34,451 nt of DNA from SAR116 cluster bacterium MED-G06 (GTDB lineage Bacteria > Pseudomonadota > Alphaproteobacteria > Puniceispirillales > Puniceispirillaceae), in assembly GCA_002457745.1 (NCBI GenBank), contig NTKV01000006.1:1-34451 (forward strand). The letters are read 5' to 3'. The translations under genes and the position numbers were made by a program. Shown piece by piece: positions 20,590 through 29,758 of the stretch (the stretch's first letter is position 1; each line of letters starts with the position of its first letter). The notes under the pieces are model-generated. The model was not told the DNA's origin. It made no database searches and saw only the letters and a program-made list of their open reading frames with translations.

Positions 20590-22854
20590 ATGAGCCAAAA
20601 AAAGACAAAGCTTGATAAAGAAGCCCTCGCCTTCCACGCCAATGGACGTCCGGGGAAACTCGAAATCACAGCAACCAAGCCGCTGATGAGCCAGCATGAC
20701 CTGTCGCTGGCCTATTCGCCTGGCGTGGCGGCGCCATGCCTTGCCATCGAGGCCGACCCGGACACCGCCTATGACTATACCGCCAAGGGCAATCTGATCG
20801 CGGTGATCTCGAACGGCACAGCTGTTCTGGGCCTTGGCGACATTGGCGCCGCGGCATCGAAGCCGGTGATGGAGGGCAAGGCGGTCCTGTTCAAGAAATT
20901 CGCCGATATCGACGGTCTCGATCTGGAGGTCGACACCAAGGATACCGACAAGTTTGTGGAAGCCGTGGCCATGCTGGCGCCAACCTTTGGCGGGATCAAC
21001 CTCGAGGATATCAAATCCCCGGAATGTTTCATCATCGAGCAGCAGCTGCGCGAGCGGCTGGAAATTCCGGTCTTTCACGATGACCAGCACGGCACTGCCA
21101 TCATCGCCGCCGCCGGCCTGATCAACGCACTGCATGTGACCGGGCGCAAGATGGCCGACATCCGGGTAGTCTGTAACGGTGCCGGCGCTGCCTCGATCGC
21201 CTGTGTCGAGCTGATCAAGAGCATGGGCGTTCCGCATGACAACATCATCCTGGTCGACCGGTCCGGCGTGATCTATCAGGGCCGCGAACAATCGATGAAC
21301 CAGTGGAAGTCGGCGCATGCGGTGAAGACCGATGCACGGACACTGGAAGAGGCGCTTGTCGGCTCGGACGTGTTCCTCGGCCTGTCAGTGGCCGGAGCGC
21401 TGAGCCCGCAGATGGTCGAGAGCATGGCCGACCGTCCGATCATTTTCGCGATGGCCAATCCGGTGCCGGAAATCATGCCGGAAGAGGCGAAAAAGGTACG
21501 CCCCGACGCAATCATTGCCACCGGACGTTCTGACTATCCGAACCAGGTGAACAATGTCCTCGGCTTTCCCTATATCTTCCGCGGCGCGCTTGATGTGCGG
21601 GCCAGCAAGATCAATGAGGAGATGAAAATCGCCGCCGCTGAAGCCATCGCCATGCTGGCGCGCGAGGATGTGCCGGACGCCGTTGCCGATGCCTATGGCG
21701 GACAGGTGCTTCAATATGGCGAGGATTACATCATTCCGGCGCCATTCGATCCGCGCCTGATCTCGGCGGTTTCGTCCGCTGTCGCCAAGGCGGCGATGGA
21801 CAGCGGCGTGGCACGCAAGCCAATCAAGGACCTGGACCGCTATCGCCGCGATCTGTCGGCACGGCTTGACCCGACTGCCTCGACATTGCAGGTGATCTTC
21901 GACCGGATCAGCGCCAACAAGAAACGCGTTGTCTTCGCCGAGGGTGAGGAGGAGAAGGTGATCCGCGCCGCCATGGCCTTCCGCAATGCAGGCTATGGTG
22001 ACCCGATCCTTGTCGGGCGCGAGCGCCGCATCCACGAGACGATCGAGAGGCTGGGGCTGGAGGGCGCGGAAGACCTGCCGATCACCAATGCCAAGGTCTC
22101 CGGCCATAACGAGCTCTATATCGACTTCCTCTATGAGAAGCTGCAGCGCAACGGCGCGCTGCGCCGCGACTGTCAGCGCATGGTCAATCTCGACCGCAAT
22201 GTCTTCGGCGCCTGTATGGTGCTGAAGGGGCATGCAGATGCCATGGTCACCGGCGTGACCAGATCCTTCAAACCAAGCTTCGACCATGTCACCCGCGTCA
22301 TTGATCCGCGCGAGGGCAAGGATTTCTTCACCACCTCGATGATCGTGTCACGCGGCCGCACCGTCTTTATCGGCGATGTGTCGGTCCATGAACGCCCGAA
22401 TGGCGAGCAGATCGCCGACATCGCCGAGGCGATTGCGGCAAAGGCGCGGCAGATGGGCCACACGCCACGGGTCGCGGTGCTGTCTTTCACCAATTTCGGC
22501 AGCCCGATGTCGGACATCACCGGCGAGGCCCGGCGTGCCATCGAGGTTCTCGATGCCCGCAAGCCCGATTTTGAATATGACGGTGAGATGTCGGCAGATG
22601 TGGCGCTGGATTACGAGCTGATGAAGTCGCGCTACCCGTTCTGCCGCCTGTCCGGCCCGGCGAACATTCTGGTGATGCCCGGGTTGCATTCGGCGAATAT
22701 CGCCTTCGAGCTGATCCAGAACCTGACCGAAGGGTCGGTCATCGGGCCGATCATGCTTGGCGCGGAAAAGCCGTTCCAGATTGTGCAGATGGGTGCCTCG
22801 GTGAACGACCTTGTGCAGGCCGCCGCACTGGCCGCCTATGAGGCGCTTCGCTAG
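20590..22854 (+). CDS. maeB: NADP-dependent malic enzyme with C-terminal phosphotransacetylase-like domain
   Basis: 754-aa ORF: '[50 protein letters not shown]', '[11 protein letters not shown]', and a C-terminal '[17 protein letters not shown]' PTA-like region. Confidence 0.94.
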   Translation: MSQKKTKLDKEALAFHANGRPGKLEITATKPLMSQHDLSLAYSPGVAAPCLAIEADPDTAYDYTAKGNLIAVISNGTAVLGLGDIGAAASKPVMEGKAVLFKKFADIDGLDLEVDTKDTDKFVEAVAMLAPTFGGINLEDIKSPECFIIEQQLRERLEIPVFHDDQHGTAIIAAAGLINALHVTGRKMADIRVVCNGAGAASIACVELIKSMGVPHDNIILVDRSGVIYQGREQSMNQWKSAHAVKTDARTLEEALVGSDVFLGLSVAGALSPQMVESMADRPIIFAMANPVPEIMPEEAKKVRPDAIIATGRSDYPNQVNNVLGFPYIFRGALDVRASKINEEMKIAAAEAIAMLAREDVPDAVADAYGGQVLQYGEDYIIPAPFDPRLISAVSSAVAKAAMDSGVARKPIKDLDRYRRDLSARLDPTASTLQVIFDRISANKKRVVFAEGEEEKVIRAAMAFRNAGYGDPILVGRERRIHETIERLGLEGAEDLPITNAKVSGHNELYIDFLYEKLQRNGALRRDCQRMVNLDRNVFGACMVLKGHADAMVTGVTRSFKPSFDHVTRVIDPREGKDFFTTSMIVSRGRTVFIGDVSVHERPNGEQIADIAEAIAAKARQMGHTPRVAVLSFTNFGSPMSDITGEARRAIEVLDARKPDFEYDGEMSADVALDYELMKSRYPFCRLSGPANILVMPGLHSANIAFELIQNLTEGSVIGPIMLGAEKPFQIVQMGASVNDLVQAAALAAYEALR

Positions 22855-22862
22855 TCAGCCGG

Positions 22863-23855
22863 TTACAGCTTTTCAGCCATCACCATCGATGCGATATCGG
22901 CCTCGGGCCGCGCGCCGATATGTGAAATCACCTCGCCTGCGGTCAGGCTGGCAATGGTTCCTGACGCCAGCGCGTCACGGCCATTGGTGCGCCCGTAGAG
23001 ATAGCCGGCGGCAAACAGGTCACCGGCACCGGTGGTGTCCTCGACCGGACCAAGTGGACGTGATGCCACCTCGTGCCGGGAGCCACCATGGCCGATAAAC
23101 GCCCCGGCAGCGCCGCGCGTGATCACCACTTCTGACACCTGCTTGCACAGCGTTTCCGTGGCAGTGGCGACATCACTGTCGCACAGGCTGGCCGCTTCAT
23201 CCTCATTGGCGAACAGAATATCCACATGGTCATGCACGAAACGCGACAGCGCTTCGCGGTGGCGCTCGGCGCACCAGGGGTCGGACAGTGACAGCGAGAC
23301 CTGCACGCCGTGATCGCCTGCAAGCCGTGCGGCATGGGCGAAAATCTCCGGCCCTGCCGGCGCATCGAACAGATAGCCTTCGAGATAGATCACTTTCGAA
23401 GCAGCCACTTCCTGCGGACGGATGTCGTCCGGCTGGAATTCGATACAGGCGCCAAGATGCGTGTTCATCGACCGGATGGCATCCGGCGTCACCAGAATGA
23501 TCGACGAGGCGGTTGGCGCACCGTCGGTCTGTGGCGGGGTGGTGAACTGGACACCGGCAGCGCCGATATCGCCGATGAAGGAATGGCCAAGCACATCATC
23601 ATGGACGCGGCCGGCAAACCCGGCCCGCCCGCCAAGCGCGGCAACGCCGACAGCGGTGTTGGCTGCCGAGCCGCCGGAAATCTCGCGGGCATCGGTGATG
23701 TCGGCATAGAGCGCCGCCGACCGCGGCGCGTCGACAAGGTTCATCATGCCCTTGCCTATGTCGCGTGCCTCGAGAAACGCGTCGTCACAGCGGGCAAAAA
23801 TATCAACAATGGCATTGCCGACAGTCAGGACATCAAGAGGCTGGGACATCTGCAT
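22863..23855 (-). CDS. PfkB-family kinase, adenosine-kinase-like
   Basis: 330-aa ORF: 'DVLTVGNAIVDIFARCDDAFL', 'SGGSAANTAVGVAALGG', 'MNTHLGACIEF', 'EDTTGAGDLFAAGYLYG'. Confidence 0.85.
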   Translation of the reverse strand: MQMSQPLDVLTVGNAIVDIFARCDDAFLEARDIGKGMMNLVDAPRSAALYADITDAREISGGSAANTAVGVAALGGRAGFAGRVHDDVLGHSFIGDIGAAGVQFTTPPQTDGAPTASSIILVTPDAIRSMNTHLGACIEFQPDDIRPQEVAASKVIYLEGYLFDAPAGPEIFAHAARLAGDHGVQVSLSLSDPWCAERHREALSRFVHDHVDILFANEDEAASLCDSDVATATETLCKQVSEVVITRGAAGAFIGHGGSRHEVASRPLGPVEDTTGAGDLFAAGYLYGRTNGRDALASGTIASLTAGEVISHIGARPEADIASMVMAEKL

Positions 23856-24086
23856 TCCTTATGGTGAGGCCAGTAACATCAAACAACACGCGGCGTCAGC
23901 CGACACAGGGTCACCGGAACGCGCGCCGGTTGGTGTAGACAGGTTGGGCGGCAAAAACAAGAAGACATAGCGCGGCACCGGGAAATGCGACAGCGCCGCC
24001 TGGCAGGTCGATAAGTGGTTTGCCAGCACCGGCAGGGCTGGTCTAAGGTGCGCTGGCGCAATTTCCATCCCGATCCCGGCTTATTC

Positions 24087-24923
24087 ATGCGGTCATTCCT
24101 TATGGTTCGGACATTCATTGTCCCGAAGTTTCGTTTTCTGTCCGTCGGGCTGGCAACAGTGATCCTTGCTGCCTGTGAAGTGCAGCCTGTCGTCACCGCA
24201 CCCACACCCCCACCACCCGCACCAGCGGAGACCGTCACGGCTGGCACCGCACCACAGGTCGCGCCAGCCGTCACGACCACCAGCGCGGCGACGGACACAG
24301 CGGCAGACGCCGCACCCGTGAGCGAAGCGGAACCGCCAGCTGCGGAAATCACGGCAGCAGACACCGTTGAGGGTACGACACCGGACAATGGCGAAAGCGC
24401 CGAGTCTTCTGGCGCCGAATCTTCTGGCACCGAGTCATCTGGCACCGACATAGCTGGCACCGAAACATCTGGTGACGAACCAGCCCCGGAAGATCAGCTG
24501 GCCGAACCACTGCCGGACCCGCTTCCGGCCAAGGATGATGCCGTCGCAGATGCGCCGACAGGTGGCGAGACAGCTGACGACCAGACAGAGATCACCGAAC
24601 TGGCCCTGGCGGCACCACCGCCCCCTCCTCCGCCTCCGCCACCACCCCCGCCACCAGCCGAGCTGGCGCCGTCGAGTCTGCAGGGGCTCACACCTGATCA
24701 GCTTCGGATCAGACTGGGCGAGGCCGATTTCACGCGGCAGGAAGGTGACATGAGAACCTGGCAATACAGGTTTGCCGACTGTGTGGTGGATTACTTCCTG
24801 TTTCCGCAGGACGGCATCAGCCGCGTCGCAAGCTGGGCCTGGCGGGCCCCGATCATCGGCATGAAGCTGGACACCACATCATGCCGGCAGGCGCTTGCCA
24901 TGCGTGACAAGACCGGCGGCTGA
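24087..24923 (+). CDS. Putative lipoprotein with acidic repeat region, poly-proline tract and C-terminal conserved domain
   Basis: Lipobox-like 'LATVILAACEVQP', low-complexity Ala/Pro/Glu region, C-terminal 'LTPDQLRIRLGEADFTRQEGDMRTWQYRFADCVVDYFLFPQDGISRVASW'. Start chosen at 24087; 24102 is an alternative. Confidence 0.7.
   Translation: MRSFLMVRTFIVPKFRFLSVGLATVILAACEVQPVVTAPTPPPPAPAETVTAGTAPQVAPAVTTTSAATDTAADAAPVSEAEPPAAEITAADTVEGTTPDNGESAESSGAESSGTESSGTDIAGTETSGDEPAPEDQLAEPLPDPLPAKDDAVADAPTGGETADDQTEITELALAAPPPPPPPPPPPPPPAELAPSSLQGLTPDQLRIRLGEADFTRQEGDMRTWQYRFADCVVDYFLFPQDGISRVASWAWRAPIIGMKLDTTSCRQALAMRDKTGG
24402..24476 (+). repeat. 5 x 15-bp in-frame tandem repeat (ESSGA/ESSGT/ESSGT/DIAGT/ETSGD)
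   Basis: gagtcttctggcgcc, gaatcttctggcacc, gagtcatctggcacc, gacatagctggcacc, gaaacatctggtgac. Confidence 0.85.
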
Positions 24924-24957
24924 GCCTGGCCAGCGCGTAATTTCGGGTCCACATCCC

Positions 24958-25620
24958 TCAGGTAAAAACCTTGTCCTTGAACAGGCACAGCGCGGCGATG
25001 CTGCAGCTTCCGCAATCCGGTTTGCGGGCCTTGCAGACGTACCGGCCATGCAGGATCAGCCAGTGATGCGCCCCCTTTTTCCAGACCTCGGGAACGCGGC
25101 GCACCAGCTCCACTTCGACAGCGTCAGGTGTTTTGCCAGGGGCCATGCCGGTGCGGTTGCCAACACGGAAAATATGGGTGTCGACAGCAATGGTCGGCTG
25201 CCCGAATGCCTCGTTCAGAACGACATTGGCGGTCTTCCTGCCAACCCCCGGAAGCGCCTCCAGCGCAGCGCGGTCATCCGGAACAATGCCGTCATGCGCC
25301 TCGATCAGGAGTTCTGACAGGCGGTGCACATTCTTCGCCTTGGTGTTGAACAGCCCGATGGTGCGGATGTGATGGGCAATGCCGTCGACGCCAAGCGCCA
25401 CCATCGCCTGCGGCGTGGCAGCGGCGGCAAACAGCCCCTTTGTCGCGCGGTTCACCCCGACATCCGTGGCCTGCGCCGACAACACCACCGCCACCAGAAG
25501 CGTATAGGGGCTGGAATAGGTGAGTTCGGTTTTCGGATCAGGCAACTGGTCGGCCAGCCGCGCGAAACAGGTTTCAATGTCGGCAAGCTTCATCTTGCGG
25601 GGGCGCTTCGGGGTGCTCAT
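24958..25620 (-). CDS. nth: Endonuclease III
   Basis: From ATG at 25620: MSTPKRPRKMKLADIETCFARLADQLPDPKTELTYSSPYTLLVAVVLSAQATDVGVN..., 'LPGVGRKTANVVLNEAFGQPTIAVDTHIFRV', C-terminal 4Fe-4S Cys cluster 'CKARKPDCGSCSIAALC'. Confidence 0.95.
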   Translation of the reverse strand: MSTPKRPRKMKLADIETCFARLADQLPDPKTELTYSSPYTLLVAVVLSAQATDVGVNRATKGLFAAAATPQAMVALGVDGIAHHIRTIGLFNTKAKNVHRLSELLIEAHDGIVPDDRAALEALPGVGRKTANVVLNEAFGQPTIAVDTHIFRVGNRTGMAPGKTPDAVEVELVRRVPEVWKKGAHHWLILHGRYVCKARKPDCGSCSIAALCLFKDKVFT

Positions 25621-25744
25621 CGGCTGTGATCTCTGTCTTTGCGGGGGTGGAAAGTTCTGGACGAGTCCCAAGATTGCCCTAATGTCGAGATGGGTGCAAT
25701 TTCCGCCCCGGTACCAGCTTTTCAGGGTCCCACTGGATTCCGTC

Positions 25745-26620
25745 ATGACTGTCTTCAATCTAGGCTCCATCAATATCGACCTTGTCTACACGGTGCCACA
25801 TTTCCCGGCCCCGGGAGAGACACTGACGACGCTTGACCACCAGCGCACACTTGGTGGCAAGGGGGCCAACCAGTCGATCGCGCTGGCCCGTGCCGGCGGC
25901 GATGTGCGCCATATCGGTGCGACCAACCGCGAAGATGAATGGCTTCGTGCTGAAATGCGTGGTGCCGGAGTCGGGATGTCCGGCGTCCAGGACAGCAGCC
26001 TTGCCACCGGCCATGCCATTGTGTCGGTGTCAGTCGATGGCGAGAACCAGATCCTGCTGTTCCCGGGCGCCAATCACGATATCGACATGGATGACGCGAA
26101 TGCCACGCTTGATCAGGCTGGCGACGGCGACTGGGCGCTGCTCCAGAACGAGACCAATGGGGGCGCGGAGTTTGTTGCTGCAGCGCGCCACCGTGGGCTG
26201 AAGCTTGCCTACAGCGCTGCCCCCTTTGATGCCGAAATCACCGCCGGGTTGCTGCCGCATACCGATCTCCTGATCGTCAATGAAGGCGAGGCAGAGGCTT
26301 TGGCAGCCATGCTTGGCAAACCCGCCACCGAGGCTGGCATCCCGCACCTGGTCATCACCCGCGGTGGTGACGGGGCCGACTATACCGGCGAGGCCGGCAG
26401 CTTTCACCAGCCTGCCTTTGACGTCGATGTGGTCGACACCACCGGTGCTGGCGACTGTTTCTTCGGCTATTTTCTGGCCGAGCTTGCCGTCGGGGTCGCG
26501 GTGCCACAGGCGCTACGACTGGCCAGTGCTGCCGGCGCGCTCCATGTCACCCGGCAAGGGGCCGGTGCGGTGATCCCAGATCGCGCCGATGTCGAGGCCT
26601 TTCTGGCAACGGCAACCTGA
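25745..26620 (+). CDS. PfkB-family kinase, ribokinase-like
   Basis: From ATG at 25745: MTVFNLGSINIDLVYTVPHFPAPGETLTTLDHQRTLGGKGANQSIALARAG...'VVDTTGAGDCFFGYFLAEL'. Confidence 0.88.
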   Translation: MTVFNLGSINIDLVYTVPHFPAPGETLTTLDHQRTLGGKGANQSIALARAGGDVRHIGATNREDEWLRAEMRGAGVGMSGVQDSSLATGHAIVSVSVDGENQILLFPGANHDIDMDDANATLDQAGDGDWALLQNETNGGAEFVAAARHRGLKLAYSAAPFDAEITAGLLPHTDLLIVNEGEAEALAAMLGKPATEAGIPHLVITRGGDGADYTGEAGSFHQPAFDVDVVDTTGAGDCFFGYFLAELAVGVAVPQALRLASAAGALHVTRQGAGAVIPDRADVEAFLATAT

Positions 26621-26654
26621 CATCCATCTTCAAGCCCTGACATCCATTTTCAAG
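26618..26654 (+). repeat. Two near-identical 17-bp direct repeats at 20-bp period, the first containing the stop codon of the ribokinase-like gene
   Basis: tgacatccatcttcaag (26618-26634) and tgacatccattttcaag (26638-26654), one mismatch. Confidence 0.85.
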
Positions 26655-26664
26655 AAAGGCGTTC

Positions 26665-27624
26665 ATGGTACAGAAACTCATCATCGACACCGATCCGGGC
26701 ATTGATGACGCGATGGCCATCCATATGGCCTTTGCCGATGCCCGCATCGAGGTTGTCGGACTGACCACCATCTTTGGCAATGTCACCACGAAGCAGGCCA
26801 CACGCAATGCGCTGCACCTCTCACAGATGGCGCATTACCCGGTTGATGTGGCGCATGGCGCGGACCGGCCGCTGACGCGCGACCCGCACCCGCCAGCTGA
26901 TTTTGTTCACGGCCCCGAGGGCTTTGGCGGGCTGCCCGCGCCGGACGTCGAAACAGCACCCGATCCGCGCGATGCCGCAAGGTATCTGTGCGAGACCTGC
27001 GCTGCCGCACCCGGCGAGATCATCATCTGCGCTGTCGGTCCCTTGACCAACCTGGCTGCCGCGCTTGCGCTCGACCCGGACATCACCCGTACCGCGGCGC
27101 GCGTGGTGGTGATGGGCGGCAGCGCCGCACGCCACGGCAATGTCAGTGACTGTGCCGAGGCGAACATCTGGAACGACCCGCACGCCGCAGATGCGGTATT
27201 CGCCGCAGACTGGGACGTCACCATGGTGGGGCTTGATGTCACCGAGAAAACACAATGCACGCCTCAGGATTTCACCGATCTCGCCAAGGCGTCTCCGATC
27301 ATCGGCGGATTTCTGCAACAGGCAGCGGATTTCTATTTCGACTTTCACGAGGCCAAGACCGGAACGCGATCCTGTTTCATGCATGATCCGTCGGCCATTC
27401 TGGCGATCACCGATCCGGCATTGTTCGGCTTTCAGACCACACCGATCTCGGTGGTCTGCGAGGGCGAGGAAACCGGTCGCACGATTGCTGGCCCGGCAAC
27501 CGGCCGGCGCGCCACACATGTGGCAATGACCGTGGACAGCCAGGCGGCGCGACAACGTTTTCTTGGCCTCGTCAGGGCGGCCGACCATATGGCGACAGAC
27601 AGAATGGCACGTGATAACTGCTGA
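26665..27624 (+). CDS. Nucleoside hydrolase (inosine/uridine-preferring family)
   Basis: 319-aa ORF: 'KLIIDTDPGIDDAMAIHMAFAD', 'VVGLTTIFGNVTTKQATRNALHL', 'AVGPLTNLAAALALDPDI', 'VVMGGSA'. Confidence 0.93.
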   Translation: MVQKLIIDTDPGIDDAMAIHMAFADARIEVVGLTTIFGNVTTKQATRNALHLSQMAHYPVDVAHGADRPLTRDPHPPADFVHGPEGFGGLPAPDVETAPDPRDAARYLCETCAAAPGEIIICAVGPLTNLAAALALDPDITRTAARVVVMGGSAARHGNVSDCAEANIWNDPHAADAVFAADWDVTMVGLDVTEKTQCTPQDFTDLAKASPIIGGFLQQAADFYFDFHEAKTGTRSCFMHDPSAILAITDPALFGFQTTPISVVCEGEETGRTIAGPATGRRATHVAMTVDSQAARQRFLGLVRAADHMATDRMARDNC

Positions 27625-27693
27625 CATCCTGTGGCAATCTCTTCAATATGGTGTGCGAGTTGTGACCCTGGGTGATTTTGAGAGGAACAGGAC

Positions 27694-28524
27694 ATGAAGG
27701 TCGAAACTGTTGATTACAAGGCCGCTTACGCCGCCGAAACGCTGGCGCGATCGCTGCGTGACACCGGGTTTGCGGTACTTGCCAATCACCCGATCACGCC
27801 AGACCGGATCGACGCGATTTACGGTGCCTGGGGAGACTTCTTTGCGGGAGACGGGAAATTCGATTTCGCCGTGCAGCCGCCAGCGCATGACGGCTATTTC
27901 GCCTTTCGTTCAGAGAACGCCAAGGATTCTCCGGTGAAGGACCTGAAGGAATTCTTTCATGTCTATCCCGGATGCCGCCTTCCCGCCGATATCGAGGCGC
28001 TGACTCGCCAGATCTATGCCGATCTCGACAATCTTGGGCGCGAGCTTCTGGGCTGGATCCAGGCGCAGGCACCTGCCGAGGTTACGGACGATTTGTCGAT
28101 GCCGCTGGACAAGATGATGGAGGGAAGCGACCAGAGCCTTCTTCGTATCCTGCATTACCCGCCTGTCGAGACCGCCGAGCCGGGCGCCATCCGCGCCGCC
28201 GCGCATGAAGACATCAACCTGATCACATTGCTGCTGTCCGGATCAAAGCCGGGTCTTCAGGCGATGGATGCCGACGGCAACTGGCATGATGTGGCCTGCG
28301 ACCCCGGCATGATCACGATCAATAACGGCGATATGCTGGCGATGGCCACCGGCGACCACTTCCCGTCGACGACGCACCGGGTGACCAATCCCGATGCCGG
28401 CCAGAATGTGTCGCGCTACTCCATGCCGATGTTCCTTCACCCGCGCCCGGATGTGCCGCTTCGTCCGGACATGACAGCAGATCAGTATCTTCAGAAGAGG
28501 CTTCGCGAAATCGGCCTGAAATAA
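27694..28524 (+). CDS. Fe(II)/2-oxoglutarate-dependent oxygenase, isopenicillin N synthase-like family
   Basis: 276-aa ORF: 'LARSLRDTGFAVLANHPI' N-terminal, proximal triad 'AAHEDINLITLLLSG' (His at 28204-28206), distal 'STTHRVTNP' (His at 28375-28377), 'SRYSMPMFLHP' (Arg at 28414-28416, RxS 2OG-binding motif). Confidence 0.88.
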   Translation: MKVETVDYKAAYAAETLARSLRDTGFAVLANHPITPDRIDAIYGAWGDFFAGDGKFDFAVQPPAHDGYFAFRSENAKDSPVKDLKEFFHVYPGCRLPADIEALTRQIYADLDNLGRELLGWIQAQAPAEVTDDLSMPLDKMMEGSDQSLLRILHYPPVETAEPGAIRAAAHEDINLITLLLSGSKPGLQAMDADGNWHDVACDPGMITINNGDMLAMATGDHFPSTTHRVTNPDAGQNVSRYSMPMFLHPRPDVPLRPDMTADQYLQKRLREIGLK

Positions 28525-28660
28525 GCCGTGCAGGGCGCAAAGAAATTGGACTGGTTCCCAAAAAGACGGTAGGAATCAATGGGGATGAAAGGTGTCGCAA
28601 AAAGACGCCGCACCATCAAAACGCCGGGCCTTTGCCGGGCGCTTTACAGCTACGGGAGAA

Positions 28661-29692
28661 ATGAAGATGTTTTTGAAAAAGATTGCTCTGACTTCAGGCG
28701 TTGCGGCAGCGTTCATGCTGGCCTCGGCTTCGGCGGCCACCGCCTTCACCGCCTGCCAGGTCACAGACGTTGGTGGCATTGACGATTCCGGCTTCAACGA
28801 GACAGCCTGGAAGGGCGTCCAGGACGCGATGAAGGATTTCGGCGTTGAAGGCCGCTATCTGGAATCGCAGTCGGAGACGGATTACGAGCCGAACCTGAAC
28901 GCACTCCTTGACGCAAAGTGCGATGTCATCATATCGGTCGGCTTCCTGATGGCCGATGCCACCGCCAATTCGGCGAAGGCCAACCCGGGCAGCAAGTTCT
29001 CGATTGTCGACATGGCCTATGACCCGACCATCCCGAATGTCCTCGGCCAGGTCTATGCCACCAACGAAGCCGCCTTCATGGCAGGCTATCTGTCGGCAGG
29101 CATGTCGAAGACCGGTGTTGTCGGCACGTTTGGCGGCATCAACATCCCGCCTGTCACCGCCTTCATGGACGGCTTCTATTACGGCGTTGCCTATCACAAC
29201 AGCCAGAAGGGCACCGATGTGAAGGTTCTCGGCTGGAACCCGGACAGCAAGGATGGCCTGTTCACCGGCAATTTCGAAAGCCTCGATGATGGCCGTGCCT
29301 ATGCCCAGAACCTGTATGATGAAGGTGCCGATGTGGTGATGCCGGTTGCCGGCCCGGTCGGCCTTGGCTCGTCGGCTCTGGCCATGGAGCTTGGCACCGA
29401 CGCGCTGAAGATCGTTGGGGTTGACGCCGACATGACGCAGACCGACTCCGGCAATGCCGAAGTGTATCTGACCTCGGTGGTGAAGCGCATGGACTCCACC
29501 GTGAAGGAAGTCATCAAGCGCGCCATGGACGGCAGCTTCGAAGGTGGCCTGATGGTCGGAACCGTTGCCAATGGTGGTGTCGGTATCGCGCCTTACCACA
29601 GCTTTGACAGCGTCATTCCAGCCGGTCTGAAGGCTGAGGTTGAAGAGATCAAGGCTGGCATCATCGCCGGCACCGTCAACGTCGGCGGCTGA
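28661..29692 (+). CDS. BMP-family ABC transporter substrate-binding protein (nucleoside/purine binding type)
   Basis: Signal peptide MKMFLKKIALTSGVAAAFMLASASAATA, 'VTDVGGIDDSGFNETAWKGVQDAMKDFGVEGRYLESQSETDYEPNLNALLDAKCDVIISVGFLMADAT'. Confidence 0.92.
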   Translation: MKMFLKKIALTSGVAAAFMLASASAATAFTACQVTDVGGIDDSGFNETAWKGVQDAMKDFGVEGRYLESQSETDYEPNLNALLDAKCDVIISVGFLMADATANSAKANPGSKFSIVDMAYDPTIPNVLGQVYATNEAAFMAGYLSAGMSKTGVVGTFGGINIPPVTAFMDGFYYGVAYHNSQKGTDVKVLGWNPDSKDGLFTGNFESLDDGRAYAQNLYDEGADVVMPVAGPVGLGSSALAMELGTDALKIVGVDADMTQTDSGNAEVYLTSVVKRMDSTVKEVIKRAMDGSFEGGLMVGTVANGGVGIAPYHSFDSVIPAGLKAEVEEIKAGIIAGTVNVGG

Positions 29693-29704
29693 TCCTGACA
29701 AACA

Positions 29705-29745
29705 CCCGTTGCCGCCGGTGTCTGCCTGTGGCAACGGGTTTTTTT
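29705..29745 (+). terminator. Rho-independent terminator between SBP and ATPase genes
   Basis: CCCGTTGCC (29705-29713), GGCAACGGG (29730-29738), then TTTTTTT (29739-29745): 9-bp perfect stem. Confidence 0.9.
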
Positions 29746-29758
29746 GTGGGTTGCTTTC

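Noticed and set aside
25520-25744. N-terminal extension of the ribokinase-like ORF (and the extended nth ORF 25621-25773)
   Set aside because: Both extensions overlap the opposite gene. Protein similarity starts at MTVFNLGSINID (25745) and MSTPKRPRKMKLADIETCF (25620).
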